This document shows positions 36,088-48,579 of a stretch of DNA of 64,000 nt, one piece after another; the first letter of the stretch is position 1, and the number at the start of each line of letters is the position of its first letter. The notes beneath the pieces are model-generated. The model was not told where the DNA came from. It worked only from the letters and a program-made list of their open reading frames with translations, and did no database searches. Made by a program: the position numbers and the translations under genes. This stretch comes from Jaapia argillacea MUCL 33604. Taxonomy: Eukaryota > Basidiomycota > Agaricomycetes > Jaapiales > Jaapiaceae. The DNA lies in assembly GCA_000697665.1 (NCBI GenBank), contig KL197713.1, positions 301,323 through 365,322 on the forward strand. The letters run 5' to 3'.

Positions 36088-38261
36088 ATGAGCTGGTTTG
36101 CCTCCTTATTCTCCTCTGGCAGCTCTCGAAGGAAAAACCAGGCGATGACATCAACTCACGACGCCTTCACACTCCCCACATCCTCTCCTGGATTTAACCA
36201 GCCAGACGGGTTTCAGGCCAGTACACCCACACCAGACCCAGAGTCTGCGACTGGCTCGTATACCTACCCTCCGCAGTCTGCAGCGTCGCCATACGATTTC
36301 ATGCCCTCCTCGTAAGAACCCCTCTGTCCATGTTTCAGCATAGCCTACTTCCGTTATTGATTTCAGTTTCACAGCAGCAATTCTCGTGCGAGACCTGCAT
36401 CGCTACTTCCTCTTCACCACAGTCCTTTACCCCCTTTGCCCCCTTATCCCCCCTTATCCCAAACATGGAATCGTCTCCGCCAGTGGCTCAGCGATGAATA
36501 TCCGGAGCTAGGGGATACTCTAAACTGGGGAGTCCTACCTCAAGACCTTGCACAGATAGAAATGCATTTCGGATTCGAACTACCTGCGCCTATACGGGAG
36601 TCATACCTCATCACCGACGGACAGGAGCCGGAGTCATCAGCAGGATGCTCTGAGGGCTTGTTCTTCGGGCTGACCTTACTACCGTTGGAGGATGTGTTGG
36701 AGGAGTGGAGATTTTGGAGAGAAGTGGATGACGATCCAGCGACGGGTGCGAATGCCAAACTGCGAGAGGTTATGCAATCCATACCCCCTGGTTACATTCG
36801 GAAGGCGTATTCATCTAGAGGATGGATACCACTCATTTCGGACAAGACAGGTAATTATCTTGGAGTGGACCTCAGTCCGGGAGAAGCTGGCGCCCCGGGC
36901 CAGGTCATCGTTTTCGGACGTGATTTTGACACGAAGGTAGTTATGTGGAGAGGAGATGGTCCTGGCGGTTGGGCAAAGTGGTTGCTGAGTTTTGTAGAGG
37001 AGCTTGAGAGTGGGGAGGGGTTTGAGCTGGGTGTAACGACAGAGAGTGAGGGCAGTGAGGATGATGTTGGATACGAAAGCTACTTCTATGATGGTAGTGG
37101 GCGAGGTCAGGGTGACGGCGGTGGAGCGACAGGAACGAGCGGCTTGCGATTAATAGGAGAGTATAGAGGCTGGAGCGTGTTGGAAGCATGGGCCGATCGA
37201 AGTGTGAGGAAATGGGAGGAGGCAGGCCTTGCCCCTGATCTTTCTTCTTTACCGCAGGAGAAAGGAAAGGTGAGTACACGTTGCTAGTTGGGTCGTCATA
37301 TGCTTAATTCTAATCCAAGGCGCCGGAGCATCTCCCTGTGGAATCGCTTGACCTTTCCGCCATGGGCAAAATCTCCGACGCACTTGTGCCTATGCCCGTG
37401 GTGGCTGAGGTGGAACCAGAGCCTGTGCTCGTTGCTCCATTCAACAATGTGACAAATCAGTCGGGACCCAAACCACCTCGGTCAGCTGTTCCAACGATAT
37501 CTGTCACCAAACCACCTGCACCTCTCCCAGTACTACTGCCGACTGAAGTTGATATCGATTCTCCTCCATCATCTCCTGATACAGAATCATCGCTAGACGT
37601 TGATCTGGAGGCTGGTAGTGGTATACTGATGCGAGAAGTGGAGCTGACGCAGGAGAGGACACCGTCGGCATCTGCTACAGTCTATGCCCCTCCAGTTATT
37701 GGCAGTACCTTCGTTTCCGGAGCCGGCGAGGCCACATTAGTCCCACTCCCCATTTCTCCCCCTCAGCAGACGCCCACGGGTTTAGTCCAGGGAACGACGG
37801 CACCTGCTACGGCTATGACGGATATCACCGACTTACTGGTTGAGCCCGCTCTCCCATTGGCTCCGCCGATTCAACCCTCCTCCCCGCCATCAGCTTCATC
37901 TCTAAATGGCGTATATGTCGACATCCCAGCCGCCACTCCTACGCCACTGCCCGACTCTTCACCAGAAACACGCGCATTAGAGCCTGCTCAAATCGTTGAC
38001 GCTACTTCAATTCGATTAGTTGGCGGCGGTGGAGTGGTCGGCATTAGCGAGGAGCTAAATGGTGAAGAATCCACTGATACACCTGGAGATTTTGCATCAG
38101 ATGCGGCAGAGGTCTCTTCAATTTCGTCACAGCCAACTGAGCCGACACCAGCTATCAAACATGACAAGAAGAAAAGTATAACCTCTGGGTTCAAGCGAAT
38201 CTCCCAGCTTGGGGGTAAGCGGAGGAAGGATTCCAGTAGCAGCTTGAAGGACGCAAAATGA
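36088..38261 (+). CDS. SMI1: SMI1/KNR4 cell-wall assembly regulator (SUKH-fold)
   Basis: Yeast KNR4/SMI1 is a largely disordered hub linking the cell-integrity MAP kinase SLT2 and calcineurin to glucan-synthase expression. Three exons (36088-36311, 36375-37269, 37320-38261) give 686 residues. The acceptor at 36374 was chosen because it keeps SNSRARPASLLPLH in frame with the domain. The globular SMI1/KNR4 domain spans about residues 110-340: NRLRQWLSDEYPELGDTLNWG, ESYLITDGQEPES, GLFFGLTLLPLEDVLEEWRFW, GWIPLISDKTGNYLGVDLSPG and GQVIVFGRDFDTKVV. After about residue 375 the chain is acidic, Pro/Ser/Thr-rich and disordered, ending in a basic patch (KRISQLGGKRRKDSSSS). Confidence 0.92.
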
Positions 38262-38718
38262 CAGTGTTGTCGTGCTCGACTTTGCTACAGTTCTATCGTG
38301 GACGTTCGTCGATGAACTTCGGCTGCACTATTCGGTTTTATGTCGCCATCGTCGTCATCTGTGTCGCTCTTTTTCGGCTCCTTGTACCATCGCCCATCTG
38401 CCCGCTATACCCGTAATCACGATTAAATTGCTATCCCTCGCATAGTCTGTTATTTTGCAGCCATACATAGACGATAAATCCACATAACGCTTATTGTATA
38501 AGAAACCGATCGTGGGTGTAGAATGATCCTTCCTAATTTGGACTGTGTGCTGGCGTTGTGTTGAACTCTTGCTCGACCCGTCACAACTCAGGGTGGCTCC
38601 TTATCCGAAATCTCTTGCCATTTGAGCTGTCTGTTGTTTTCTGACCTCCCATTCTCCCCGATTCTTGTTCCACTCTCGCAGTAGGGTCTCAAGATACTTC
38701 GAGCAACTTTGCTTGACG
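38262..38718. other. Intergenic region SMI1 to VID21
   Basis: About 457 bases with the SMI1 3' end and VID21 promoter. No open frame, repeat or RNA motif was recognised. Confidence 0.35.
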
Positions 38719-41700
38719 ATGCGCGATCAGGGCGCTGACGCCCTCGTTGAAGAGCGTGTTGCCCAACTTGAGTGAGTCCTAGTTACGTGAACTCTCCTGG
38801 CCACCTCTGAACTGTCATAACAGGCAAATATCGCAACGCAGGAATGTGCTCCTCAAGGAGATGTATCACATGATTCGACGACGAGAAGATGCTGGAGCAG
38901 TTCTTGCCTTTGACAAGGAGGAAGAAGCTGGGTTAGACGACTTCCTGGAGCAATACAACATCAGCAAAAAGTGAGGGTGGTCCGTCTGTTTTGCCAACCA
39001 ATGTTTATTCTAATCCGACTAGCCCCATCGCTGGCACTATAGCTAATCTCCCCGAGGTCGATGTGGTATTTGAAGCTACCACGAGTCAACATCCCTCACC
39101 GCAGCCCTCAATTGATATGGAGAAGGAGCTGATGTACCCTGACCAGCGACAGTCTGTGGCGGACGCTGTGTCACCTATGTCAGAGCCACCTGCGTCTCCT
39201 GACTCTCCCAAAGACTTGTCCCTCGAACTTCAGTATCCGGAGACACCACAAGCACAGGCTGAACCTGTTGACGTGGAGGAGGACGTCGACGGGGAGTCTT
39301 CCGTCCATTCATTCCCATCAGAACCAAGACCACATACCACCCCTTCCACACATCCGGTCCACCAAGTCTATCATGATGACGACGACGACAGAGACGAGTT
39401 GGACCTCATTGGCATGCGCTCTTTGTCTTCCTCCCCTTCCTCACCTTCGGGAACGTCTTATGGTCGCGAAAGCCGAAGCCAGATGAGTACAAGGGCGCAC
39501 ACTCGCACACGGTCAATGGAATCCCGCTCATCGTTACCAGTCCCTTCCAATGTTTCGGAAGAACAGGTGAAGACTTCTCCCCAGGAAGAGGAGCTATCGG
39601 AAGTAGAACAAGAATCTGCAGAAGTTTCTGCCCCGGAACACTCTTCTGGGGACCTTGAAGAGGTTCAGGAGAACACAAACCAAATTTTACCCGATGAACC
39701 TGGTGACCGTGCACTAGAGGACGGCGACAGTACTGCCTCTGGAGTACCCGACGAGGAAATCACTTTAGACGAACCAGTCGAGGTGGAGGCATCAGATGAG
39801 CCAACCCATGAGGATGCTGTTGACGAGGAGCAGGTTGCTGCTTTGTCAGAACCTGTGGACGACGTAGTTATCTCCGAGCAGGAGGAAGCAAAAGGGACCG
39901 AAAAGGAGGAGGTGAGCGACCACCAAGAAGAGGAGGAGGAGGGTTTATTACTTGATGAATATCCCGCTGAGATGGAGATCAGCGTGGACGAGCCTTCCGT
40001 GGCATTTGCACCTGCTTTCATTCCCTATTTCCCTGGAGTGAACATGGTCCCCATGGTTCTACGAGAACGACCTCCTACACCAACGATTCCCCTTCCATCC
40101 TCACCAATTCAAGAGTTTCCCGCATTCAACTTCGCCGATCCCTCTGACACTCAATTCCCGCCGAATCGACATACACCTTCCTCATCTGTTCTTCACCATT
40201 TCGATCCGCCATATACGCTTCCACCTCTGCAGAGTCTGCCTGCGGAGTTCCAGAAGAAAGGAAAGCAGACAAAGCGAAAGCGAGACAAGGAACGAGATAG
40301 AAGCGAAAAGAGTTCCGACAGAGGTGAAGGCAAGAAGGATGACTGGGTCCCTATGAGTTTAAACAAGTGGGCGGCAACCCTCCGCGTGAATCCGTTGTGG
40401 AAGAGGGTCTCCCGTGCACAAAAGTGTCTTAGCTCACGCGACTGGGGTGTACGTGCTCCGCCGTCCGTAATTTTGGGCCAGTCCACTTATTTACTGATGT
40501 TATACAGGTGGCCTTTGCAGAGTTGAGGCTCGTTAGAGCACTTGATCGTGTAGAACATCTCAAGGACGGTGGGCGCTGGAGTTTTCGGCAGCCCAAAAAG
40601 CAGAGGGGTGTTGGTGGACTCACAAAAACCCACTGGGATTATCTCATGGACGAAATGGTCGGTTGCCAGCACTTGATGCTTTTGTCTCGACTGATTTTCG
40701 CGATAGAAATGGATGCGAGTCGACTTTAGAGAAGAGCGTAAATGGAAGCTTGCAGTGGCTTTCAATCTGGCTATGGCTGTTGTCGAGTGGCACCAGGCTG
40801 GAAGTCTAGAGGAAAGGGTGAAGAGAGGCATATGTGTGCTCTGGCGAAGGCCTCGGGCCGAAGAATCGATTTCCATGGATACGTCTGAGCTCTTTGACGA
40901 AGATATAATCCAAGATCGGATGGAGGTCGACGATCAAGGAACAGGGATTGCGGATAGGAATCCCATGTCCATGCTCGATTATCCCTCCTCCGATGCATCT
41001 GACGACGATCAAGACGATGAACAACCCGAGGTCGTCGACGCCCTCGAGCCTACTGCCGCTATTGATGATGCCCTCGACGAGGCCGAGAACCGCGCGAGGA
41101 GTGAGAGAACCACGCCATTTCCAAAGGAGGGTGACATTGAACCCAAGGTGGAAGAAATCGAAGAGGCTATTGTCCAAGCTTCCAAAAATCGACAAACCAT
41201 CGATGCCATGGACGTCGACCAGGAGAAGCATTCGATTGGACGACAGACTCCTAATAAAGACGCGATTCACGACGCATCTGGGTTGAGAAAAGACTCGAAT
41301 GATCCAATACTCGGGTCAGCTGCCACGTCTAAAGAGTCATCCGAAGGACACATCACTCCTGCTCAAGGCAAGCCGAGGTCAATCGCATACACCCATCTCC
41401 GGAGTCAGGTAGCATATTCCGATGAAACAACTCTATTCTTCAACCCTTATAGCCATCTTCCGAAAGACCAACCCACTCGGAATGGGGAGGACCACACTCT
41501 TGGCGACGCGTTCACACCTGCAGACCTTTCTGAATTATTTCCTGACTTGCGACCCCTGGAACTGCTGGACGTCGCACCAGTTGTGTCAAGTGCCTCCGAA
41601 GGCAAGAAGAAAGCGGAGAAGAAAGGGGAGAAGGACGACCCAAACAAAAGACCCGAAGATACGACCTACACGAAGCTCGCACCTATTGGCAAATTCACGC

Positions 41701-44049
41701 ATTGCAAGCCTACGCTCATTGGACCACTTCAACCTGCGAAGCACTGGAAGAACGGCAAATGGCTGCGTCTTGACGAACACGCTATTACTGTCGAATATGA
41801 AGGCCCTAAGATTACGGAGGATAGCGCCATGCAATGCAGTACGCAGTGTCCTCACCTTTCTGTATCCTTATTTATCTGGCTTGTAGCGTTATTTGACGGG
41901 AGTCGACCTTCAAATATGCCTGGGCTGAACCCGACGCCCCTCCCCGCACCCCCGAAAGACGCAAGGAAGCGAGCAAACGAAATGATCTGGACTCATCAGG
42001 AGGACATTGTTCTGAAGGGACTGGCAGATCGATTCCCAGGCAACTGGAATCTAATTGCCGATTCATTCAACGGATCCAGAGTCACTATAGCTACGGATAG
42101 ACGGACACCCTGGGATTGCCTTGAGCATTGGAGTGCCCGATGGGGTCCTGGAACTCGCTTAACCACTCAATCTGATGGTTCCTCCGTAATTTCTGAAGAT
42201 ATGCCTCCTCCACCCCCTCCAACACCTCAAGGTCAAATGACCACCAGAGGCGTCAAACGCCTCGCAGGCGCAGCAACAGTTTCGGGACTCGCAAGCCCGT
42301 CGGGTAGCTCTGCCCCGCTTAACAACGAGCCGAGGAAGCGTCGTAGGCATCAGTTGATGTATGAGACGATTCGGAGGGCTGGGAAGAAGCGAGAGGCCAC
42401 GCAAAAAGCCCTAGGTTAGGACTGAATTAACCGCCCTCGTCATTTCATCTTATTGATGATTCTACTTTCAATAGCTAGTCAAAGGAAACCTGCAGCGATC
42501 CACGACACTCATGGTCAAATCAACAAGATGCCCAAATTCTCCCCCCTCGAGCTGAGTCGAATGAAGGCCGATCGCGAGACAAGACAAGCCCAGGAACTGG
42601 CCTTGGTCAGAAGGAGTGAAGAAATGACTCGTGCCCAGTTGATGAGGGAACAAGCGCAGCGGCTACAACAGGGTTTACCACCTCTGGTATTCGACGTTTT
42701 ATTAGTTCCACCGACATGACTGCTGAACCCCGTATTTAGCCTCCAAACCAGCTACTCCAGCAGCAACAGCAGAATGGAGTGTCGAGACCTCAACCCAACG
42801 GCCTCCCAGCTAATCAGGGCGTTCCACAAATTCGCAATCAAGTCAATATCTCTCAACAGCAAAGAATGGCCAATCCCATGGCTGCGGCCACGGCTCGATT
42901 GTCTCCCCAGCAGATGTTGCAGGTTCAGGCGCAGGCACAGGTTCAGGCACAGGCACAAGCACGAGCGATTGCTGCCCAAGCTCAGGCTGCTCAGTCCCAA
43001 GTCGCCAGTACTGGGAATGCTGTTTCAGCCACCTCGTCACTGGTTGCGCCACATTTGTCTCCGCCATATCGTGCTGCGACGTCCTCGCCTGCGGTGCAGC
43101 AGGCTTCACCTCCCCAGATTGCAGCTACTCCCTCCAATGGGATAAACTCTCCCCGACCGTCATCTGCGCAACCTCATCAAGGGGTTCCGCAGATGGGTCA
43201 GGCTGTCCCTAGCAACGGCATACCGCGCCCAGCAGTAGCCAATCTCGCCCACTACTTTCCTAGCATCGCAAACATCCCCAGCAATCAATTCACCCCCGAA
43301 CAAATGGACCAAGCCATGCGTCTGCAAAGCATCATCCAGGTAAGTTGTGGAGACACTGTCGCATGCGTATCGAGTACAGACGGCAAACCTTATAGGCACA
43401 GAACCGACAAGTTCCCCATATCCCCCAGAATCCAACGTATCCTTCTCAGTAGCGGATATTGTTGGAATCGCATTTTCTCGACTTCCCGGTCTGTTATATG
43501 TTGTGTGGATAGGAAAAAATATGTAGATGTTATGAGCACGTGGTAAAGCATTGACGTCATATACATCAATCCCAAGACCCTCCGACAATTTGGCTGTCGT
43601 CCGCTCTTCAGCGACAATTTTGAACCCCTCAATAATGGCATCAGGCACCACTGCACAGGTGAGTAGATGTGAAACCTGGAGAAATACGTAGCGCCAACAG
43701 CGTGTAAGGACCCGAGCTGGAAATCGAAGGAGCAAGGCGAGGAAGCTCGTTACGTTCATCAGAAAGTAGGGACTTTTGCGGCTGATTTTCTCTGCTCATT
43801 GGTTGATGGGATTGTCGTTCGACTACTCAGGAGCAAGCTCAACTCGCTGCGATTCGAGAACAAGTAAAGCATGATGAAGAGAAAAAGAAGCAGGCGGAAC
43901 CAGAGAGAGACTTCGAAGGAGGTCAGATTCACGACCTTTTGTGCAGTTGCACATACTGACATATAGAGGAACAGGTTTCGGAGGCCAGGAGGACTTGGAA
44001 GATCGATATGCAACGACATCCGGAGAGCACTGACGAGATCAAGGATTGA
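38719..44049 (+). CDS. VID21: NuA4 histone acetyltransferase scaffold VID21/EAF1 (HSA and SANT domains)
   Basis: Scaffold that joins modules of the NuA4 H4/H2A acetyltransferase in the nucleus. Ten exons (38719-38771, 38824-38970, 39023-40448, 40508-40657, 40707-41838, 41887-42414, 42475-42686, 42740-43339, 43831-43921, 43967-44049) give 1473 residues. The long second part is acidic and disordered. The HSA domain lies at about 535-640 (HWDYLMDEM, KWMRVDFREERKWKLAVAFN, AVVEWHQAGSLEERV). A SANT/Myb domain lies at about 995-1050 (MIWTHQEDIVLKGLADRF, GNWNLIADSFNG, WDCLEHWSARWG). The C-terminal part is Gln/Ala-rich, like a coactivator. The 48-base intron 41839-41886 is inferred and could be read through in frame. 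The 491-base intron 43340-43830 is far longer than the others; the last two exons are therefore less certain. Confidence 0.87.
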
Positions 44050-44284
44050 AGAAGACCACAGAAAATAATTCATTGAATGTGTCGTGAAATGGGGAGAACT
44101 GCTTATATATGTTAACCGTATCATAGTGTAGTCTGCGGGGGTAACCGTCCGCTGATAGTCCGACAAATGTCCAAGTGACGATTGGTATGGAAAGAGTGCA
44201 AGCTGCCATTAAATAAGGGTCAAACCATTATCTCTACACCAACCCGACGGCATACTAAGGAAAACGATACTGCCCGGCGTCGTA

Positions 44285-47072
44285 TCAGGGAGCGGGGGTG
44301 ATGGTAGGCTCGGGGACCTCGCGTTTGGCAGCACCACTGCACAATGGTGAGGGAGGCGCAGCATTGGGACCGACCCAAGGATCGAGGTAGCTGCATGTAG
44401 CGATTGCCACCATAGCGCCGGCAGAGTCGGAGGGATTCTGCCAGCCATTTCCAGCGCTGATGGTAGCCTTGCTGCTCGACTGAGTAAAGGTGGGAACGGG
44501 GAGTGTGGGGATGGGACCTGTAGGGGTATACGAGGGAAGGAGGCTTGCAGCCCCGCCACTGCTGATAGTGGCGGGCGGCCAAACGATCGAAGCCGTAGCA
44601 GACGCTGGGATCTGACCCGCACCAGCACCACCAGTTTGATAGGACTGCAGAGGTCCATTCCAGGGCGCGGTGTTGCCACAGGTGCCGTCAGCCTGACGGG
44701 GATCAAGGGGCATCCATCCATTCTGCAGCCCAAGTTGATACGACCAAGAAGGTGATTCGATCTGACCGCTAACCGACGAATTACCAATCTTCCAAGTCCA
44801 AAAGAACCAATTCTAAAGAAGGGGCAATCAGAAAGAGACCATACAAAGGGAGGAGGATCTAACCTGTAAGGCATCCATACTGGCGAGGGCGAACTGCATG
44901 GTAGCAGCTTTGGTTGCAGGAGTCCAGGCCTGATAATCCGTCCAGGTGGTGCAGCTCCCAGAAGAGGTGGTGTAGCCAGTATAGTTTCCTTCATATCGCG
45001 TTCCAAGACCGACTCCATTGACCCACTTCCCGCAATCCGTGACGGCATTGCTAAATTCACCCGCGCCAGTCATACCGAAGGCCGTCATCGACTGGTTGAA
45101 GCTGGAGCCCCAAGTCGTGCAGGGAGTGGTAGCATAGGTGGACATGGCTGCGTTTGATTGGGCGCCGAAGCAGATGTATGGATGAGAGTCGAGGGCAATA
45201 CGATCGGCGCCGGGAAGGAAACCTGCCCATTGTGTACGATCGAGGAATCCATCATGGTAGGAAATGAAGGGACCGTTGCCAGCTCCGATCCCGCTTGCTG
45301 TTCGGACAAGATTATACGCCTGCAGGTAGCTATTGACAAGGAAGTTAGTAAAGATAGGTCAAAACAATCGTCTCAAACACTGACTATCGTTCCAGATTGT
45401 TCTGGCCGATCACAGGAGCCTGAGGTTCGTTGGTGATACCAAACATGACGACGACATCCGCATACTGGGGCTGGGAAATGAACTCGGCGATGATTCGAAT
45501 ATAGTCGAGAGAGCGCTGAGCGTTAGCCAAACCCATAGGTCCGTTCAAAACATTGATATCGCCGAGTTTGCCCGAGTGATTCCATCCATTCTGACTTCCC
45601 GGCAAGGCGTGGAGATCGACATTGATACGAATGCCATACTTGCGAGCCCATTCGATCGCCTTCAGGAAATACCTAGAGAGTAATGTGTCTCGGCACTGGA
45701 AACACTGATCATATGCTCCGAATAGTACTCACGTCCAGGAGGTCTTTGCAAGGAAAGGCTCGTTGCCACGAGTCTCGATCGCCCAGTATGCGATGGGGAT
45801 GCGGACAAAGTTGAGACCGGCGCCAGCAATCTCAGCGAAGTCTTGTTCAGTCTGAAATGATGTTATGAACGAAAGGCGTTGCAAAATGGTGAACAGATGC
45901 TGACAATAAACGTCTTGTAATGAGTCTCTAGTTGACTGAGACCCCCATTGGCAGTATCGGCAGCCATGGCCACACTCAGTGTCCACTCGTCAACGGCGGA
46001 AGGGTACTTTTCGTAAAGGGCGGGAGAGCTGTATAAGATGTGAGTGAGATGCAGTTGTGCAGAAACGAACCGACTTGCATGAACTACGAGATTGAAATCA
46101 GGGACTGGGCGGCAAAAATGGACAAGAAACACTCACCGGTTCCGTGACAAGCCAGCCACCAAGGTTAACCCTGTCGAAAAGCTTCAGTCATGTGACACAG
46201 GAGGAACGAGGATAAGTAGCTGACCCCTTGATACGATTGGTGCCAAACGTAAACGTTTGGTTCAACGCGGGGGTCCAACTTTGCGCCTGTGCGTAGTTAT
46301 TGAAGGGATTGGCTGGGTCAAAGTACCAAAAGCCTCCGAACTTGTTCGAATATGTGAATGTTGTTCCGTCCTCCGTGGTAACTTTGCTGCCATCACCACC
46401 AGTCACGACTGCCGACGAAGGTTTGCCCGGCGTCCCAGAACCCTGCGTGCTCGATGGCTGGGCGGCGGAAGAACTACCACCTGTTGTAGCATCGTTTTGA
46501 GTGGAGCCCTTGGGTTTGAACACGGCGAAGTAAAGGGGAATAACGACTGCCAAAATCAACAGAATGAGGCCAGCGATGCCCGCCAAAATCATCAATTTAC
46601 GCTTTGACTTGGCTCGAGGGGGCGCATAAGCTGTTCGCTTCTCCTCTAAATACCTCGGCGCTCCTCCCATGGAACTCAGGGCCATGTCTTGCGTAGAGCC
46701 ATATTCGCGTGGATCGTCCTTGTATGCGCCGTATACCGAACCAGCTCCCTGTCGGCCAGGCACAGGGGACTCGTTGCGCGAAGGAGGATTAAGTTGATAA
46801 ACGGAAGACGAGTTGTCGTTGTAGCTGTGGTATGTTTGGCCCGACGCGTATGAGTCACGAGAAAAGCCGGCCTCGGTGGCCGCGGCGCCAAGGAAGCGAG
46901 GACGGCTACCTGGGATGTCGTCTGGAAGGTCGACAGGATAGTTTTGGGGTGTGTTGTGGAACGACAAAGATTGAGGGTCTGGGGAAGAGGGGTCATAGAG
47001 ACCCTCGTGATGTGAATCGGTGAGGTTCGGGAGTGGTTCGTAGGGAACGTGTTGTGGTTGGCGCGATGCCAT
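44285..47072 (-). CDS. GH5 exo-beta-1,3-glucanase, type II membrane-anchored (EXG-D type)
   Basis: Cleaves glucose from beta-1,3-glucan chains at the cell surface. Eight exons give 803 residues: 47072-46225, 46170-46137, a 5-base microexon 46083-46079, then 46028-45905, 45851-45733, 45672-45385, 45329-44864 and 44812-44285. Residues 1-159 are a cytosolic tail rich in Pro/Ser/Tyr; 160-185 are a membrane helix (MILAGIAGLILLILAVVIPL) after a basic stop. The GH5 domain starts at RIKGVNLGGWLVTEPFISP and has the acid/base Glu459 in FGITNEP and the nucleophile Glu564 in GAGEFSNAVTDCGKW, with IDLHALPGSQNGW-type substrate loop. After about 640 a Thr/Ser/Pro-rich tail leads to a Cys-containing end. The microexon restores the EPFISPALYEKY motif; its downstream intron is GC-AG. 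Converges with VID21. Confidence 0.93.
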
Positions 47073-48579
47073 AGTGTAGCTGGTCTGAAGACCTCCTGGT
47101 GATTTTCGATTGGTTTTGCTGATGGCCCACAGTTAGCGAGTTGGCAACGGATCAAAAGGAGGTTGGCATACGAACCTGGTATGTAACGAACTGAAATGTT
47201 TTATCCCGTTGAGGGTGTGTCGATGTCGCTGGAAGGATAGAAGGACGTCGTCGAGAAAGCGGGCGGAGAGGAAACAGGAAAGAGACAAGAACTGGCGGTG
47301 CGAGGTCAACCTGTAACGAAAGCACCAACCAACCTTGTCGTTTTTAGACGCTTCCTTTGCCAGCCGATACTGCCTGGAATGGAAATTCGCCACATCGGGG
47401 TTTGATTCGCCGCCCTTTCACCCAATCACATCATTCCATCTAAATGGCGGTGTTCCTCCACCGCTCTTCTCTGTTGCCGCTGCACCGCCCAGAGCTCACC
47501 CGAACGACTGAATATTCCCGATTTTTCTATGCTTTTTCTACGCTTTTTCTCCAGCTCCATCCCTCCCAATATCTACGGCTGCTGATGCAAATAGCTGCTG
47601 TTGTTCTCAACATGATCTCATCATCACCAATACTTCTTCTGCCGTCACGGGAATATATTCTGAATCGCCTGTTCGAGTTGATTCCAATCTCTGCCGCGGT
47701 GCGGCCGCAGCAATCTCCTGTCGCTCGAATAGCTCCATCCAAATTTTTCGACACTGAGTTTTATGGGGTTGCTCTGAGGCTTGCGGTTTCAACCCACGCT
47801 CTTTTCATATCCTGTCCTTTGGACGTTCACCAGTCCAAATAAACATGCCAGCCGCACGGCAAGGACGCCTCCATGCGTTCCCCTCAATCTTGAAAACCGA
47901 TTGGCTTTCATTCCATGATTGATGTCATGCTTCCAAGTCGACGACCTGACTTGTCCACACAGGGTAGGTACCACCCGTGCGTCGGAATCTTGACTTCATG
48001 CCCTCGTCGCCTGTTTCGGGAACTCTGAAGTCTCTCCTCTCCTCGTGCATCACTGTACCCACAAAGTTAGTACCGTTTCAATGCTAGTTAAATCACGAGT
48101 GAGCCCACTTATCGCGAATTGTTATGGTATACCACGGAGGCAGCTAACACATTGTCAACGGTTTAATCCAGCGTGTCAAACCTTCTCCGCCAAAAGGCAC
48201 CTAGACCCGCCTCCTAACAACCCAGCGTTTTCCCTTCTGTTACGGAAGAACCGAGGCGTAGGCATCGCAGATCAACGTCCGGGATGCGTCACTCGCAAGT
48301 GCAGCAGCAGGTCCTCAGGCGAAACTCAAAATATTTTGGTCGTAGCAACAACTATTGTTCGTCTATAGCGATACAAGGGTGGAGGTGGCTCCCTGGGATA
48401 CCACACTTTTTACATTCGGATAGTGGAAGTGCAAGAAATGAGCCCGACAACGATCTATAGATATGTCAACAGAAAAGAATAATGTGAAAGGGTATCGAAG
48501 ACAAAATGCGAATCCCAAGATAAGAAGAAGGGAACTCCAGCACTCCAAGACAGAATTTACACAAGGGGTGTGTTTATTG
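47073..48579. other. Gene-poor stretch upstream of the GH5 gene
   Basis: About 1.5 kb between the GH5 start and the 3' end of the transcription factor. It should hold the GH5 promoter and leader. One plus-strand frame from ATG 47444 to 47842 (132 codons) is hydrophobic in its middle (LMQIAAVVLNMISSSPILLL) but matches no family I know and has no clear neighbours in frame, so I do not call it a gene. A second plus-strand frame at 48045-48368 also lacks motifs. No repeat or transposon seen. Confidence 0.3.

Noticed and set aside
39665-40021. Ser-rich minus-strand frame inside VID21
   Set aside because: It is the antisense of an acidic Glu/Asp run (GAG/GAA give CTC/TTC, and TCN in another frame); a composition artefact.
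42900-42970. CAGGCACAGG-type repeat as a mobile-element end
   Set aside because: It encodes the Gln/Ala-rich coactivator tail of VID21 in frame, with no terminal repeats or target-site duplication.
43160-43759. Annotating the antisense frame in VID21 as a gene
   Set aside because: Part of it looks protein-like, but over a third lies opposite VID21 coding exons and no family is recognised; kept only as a finding.
44209-45060. 283-codon minus-strand frame within the GH5 gene
   Set aside because: Wrong frame of the GH5 exons; the correct frame carries the catalytic GEFSNA and CGKW motifs.
47444-47842. 132-codon plus-strand frame upstream of the GH5 gene
   Set aside because: Starts with a fair ATG but has no family motif, no supporting splice pattern, and lies where the GH5 promoter is expected.
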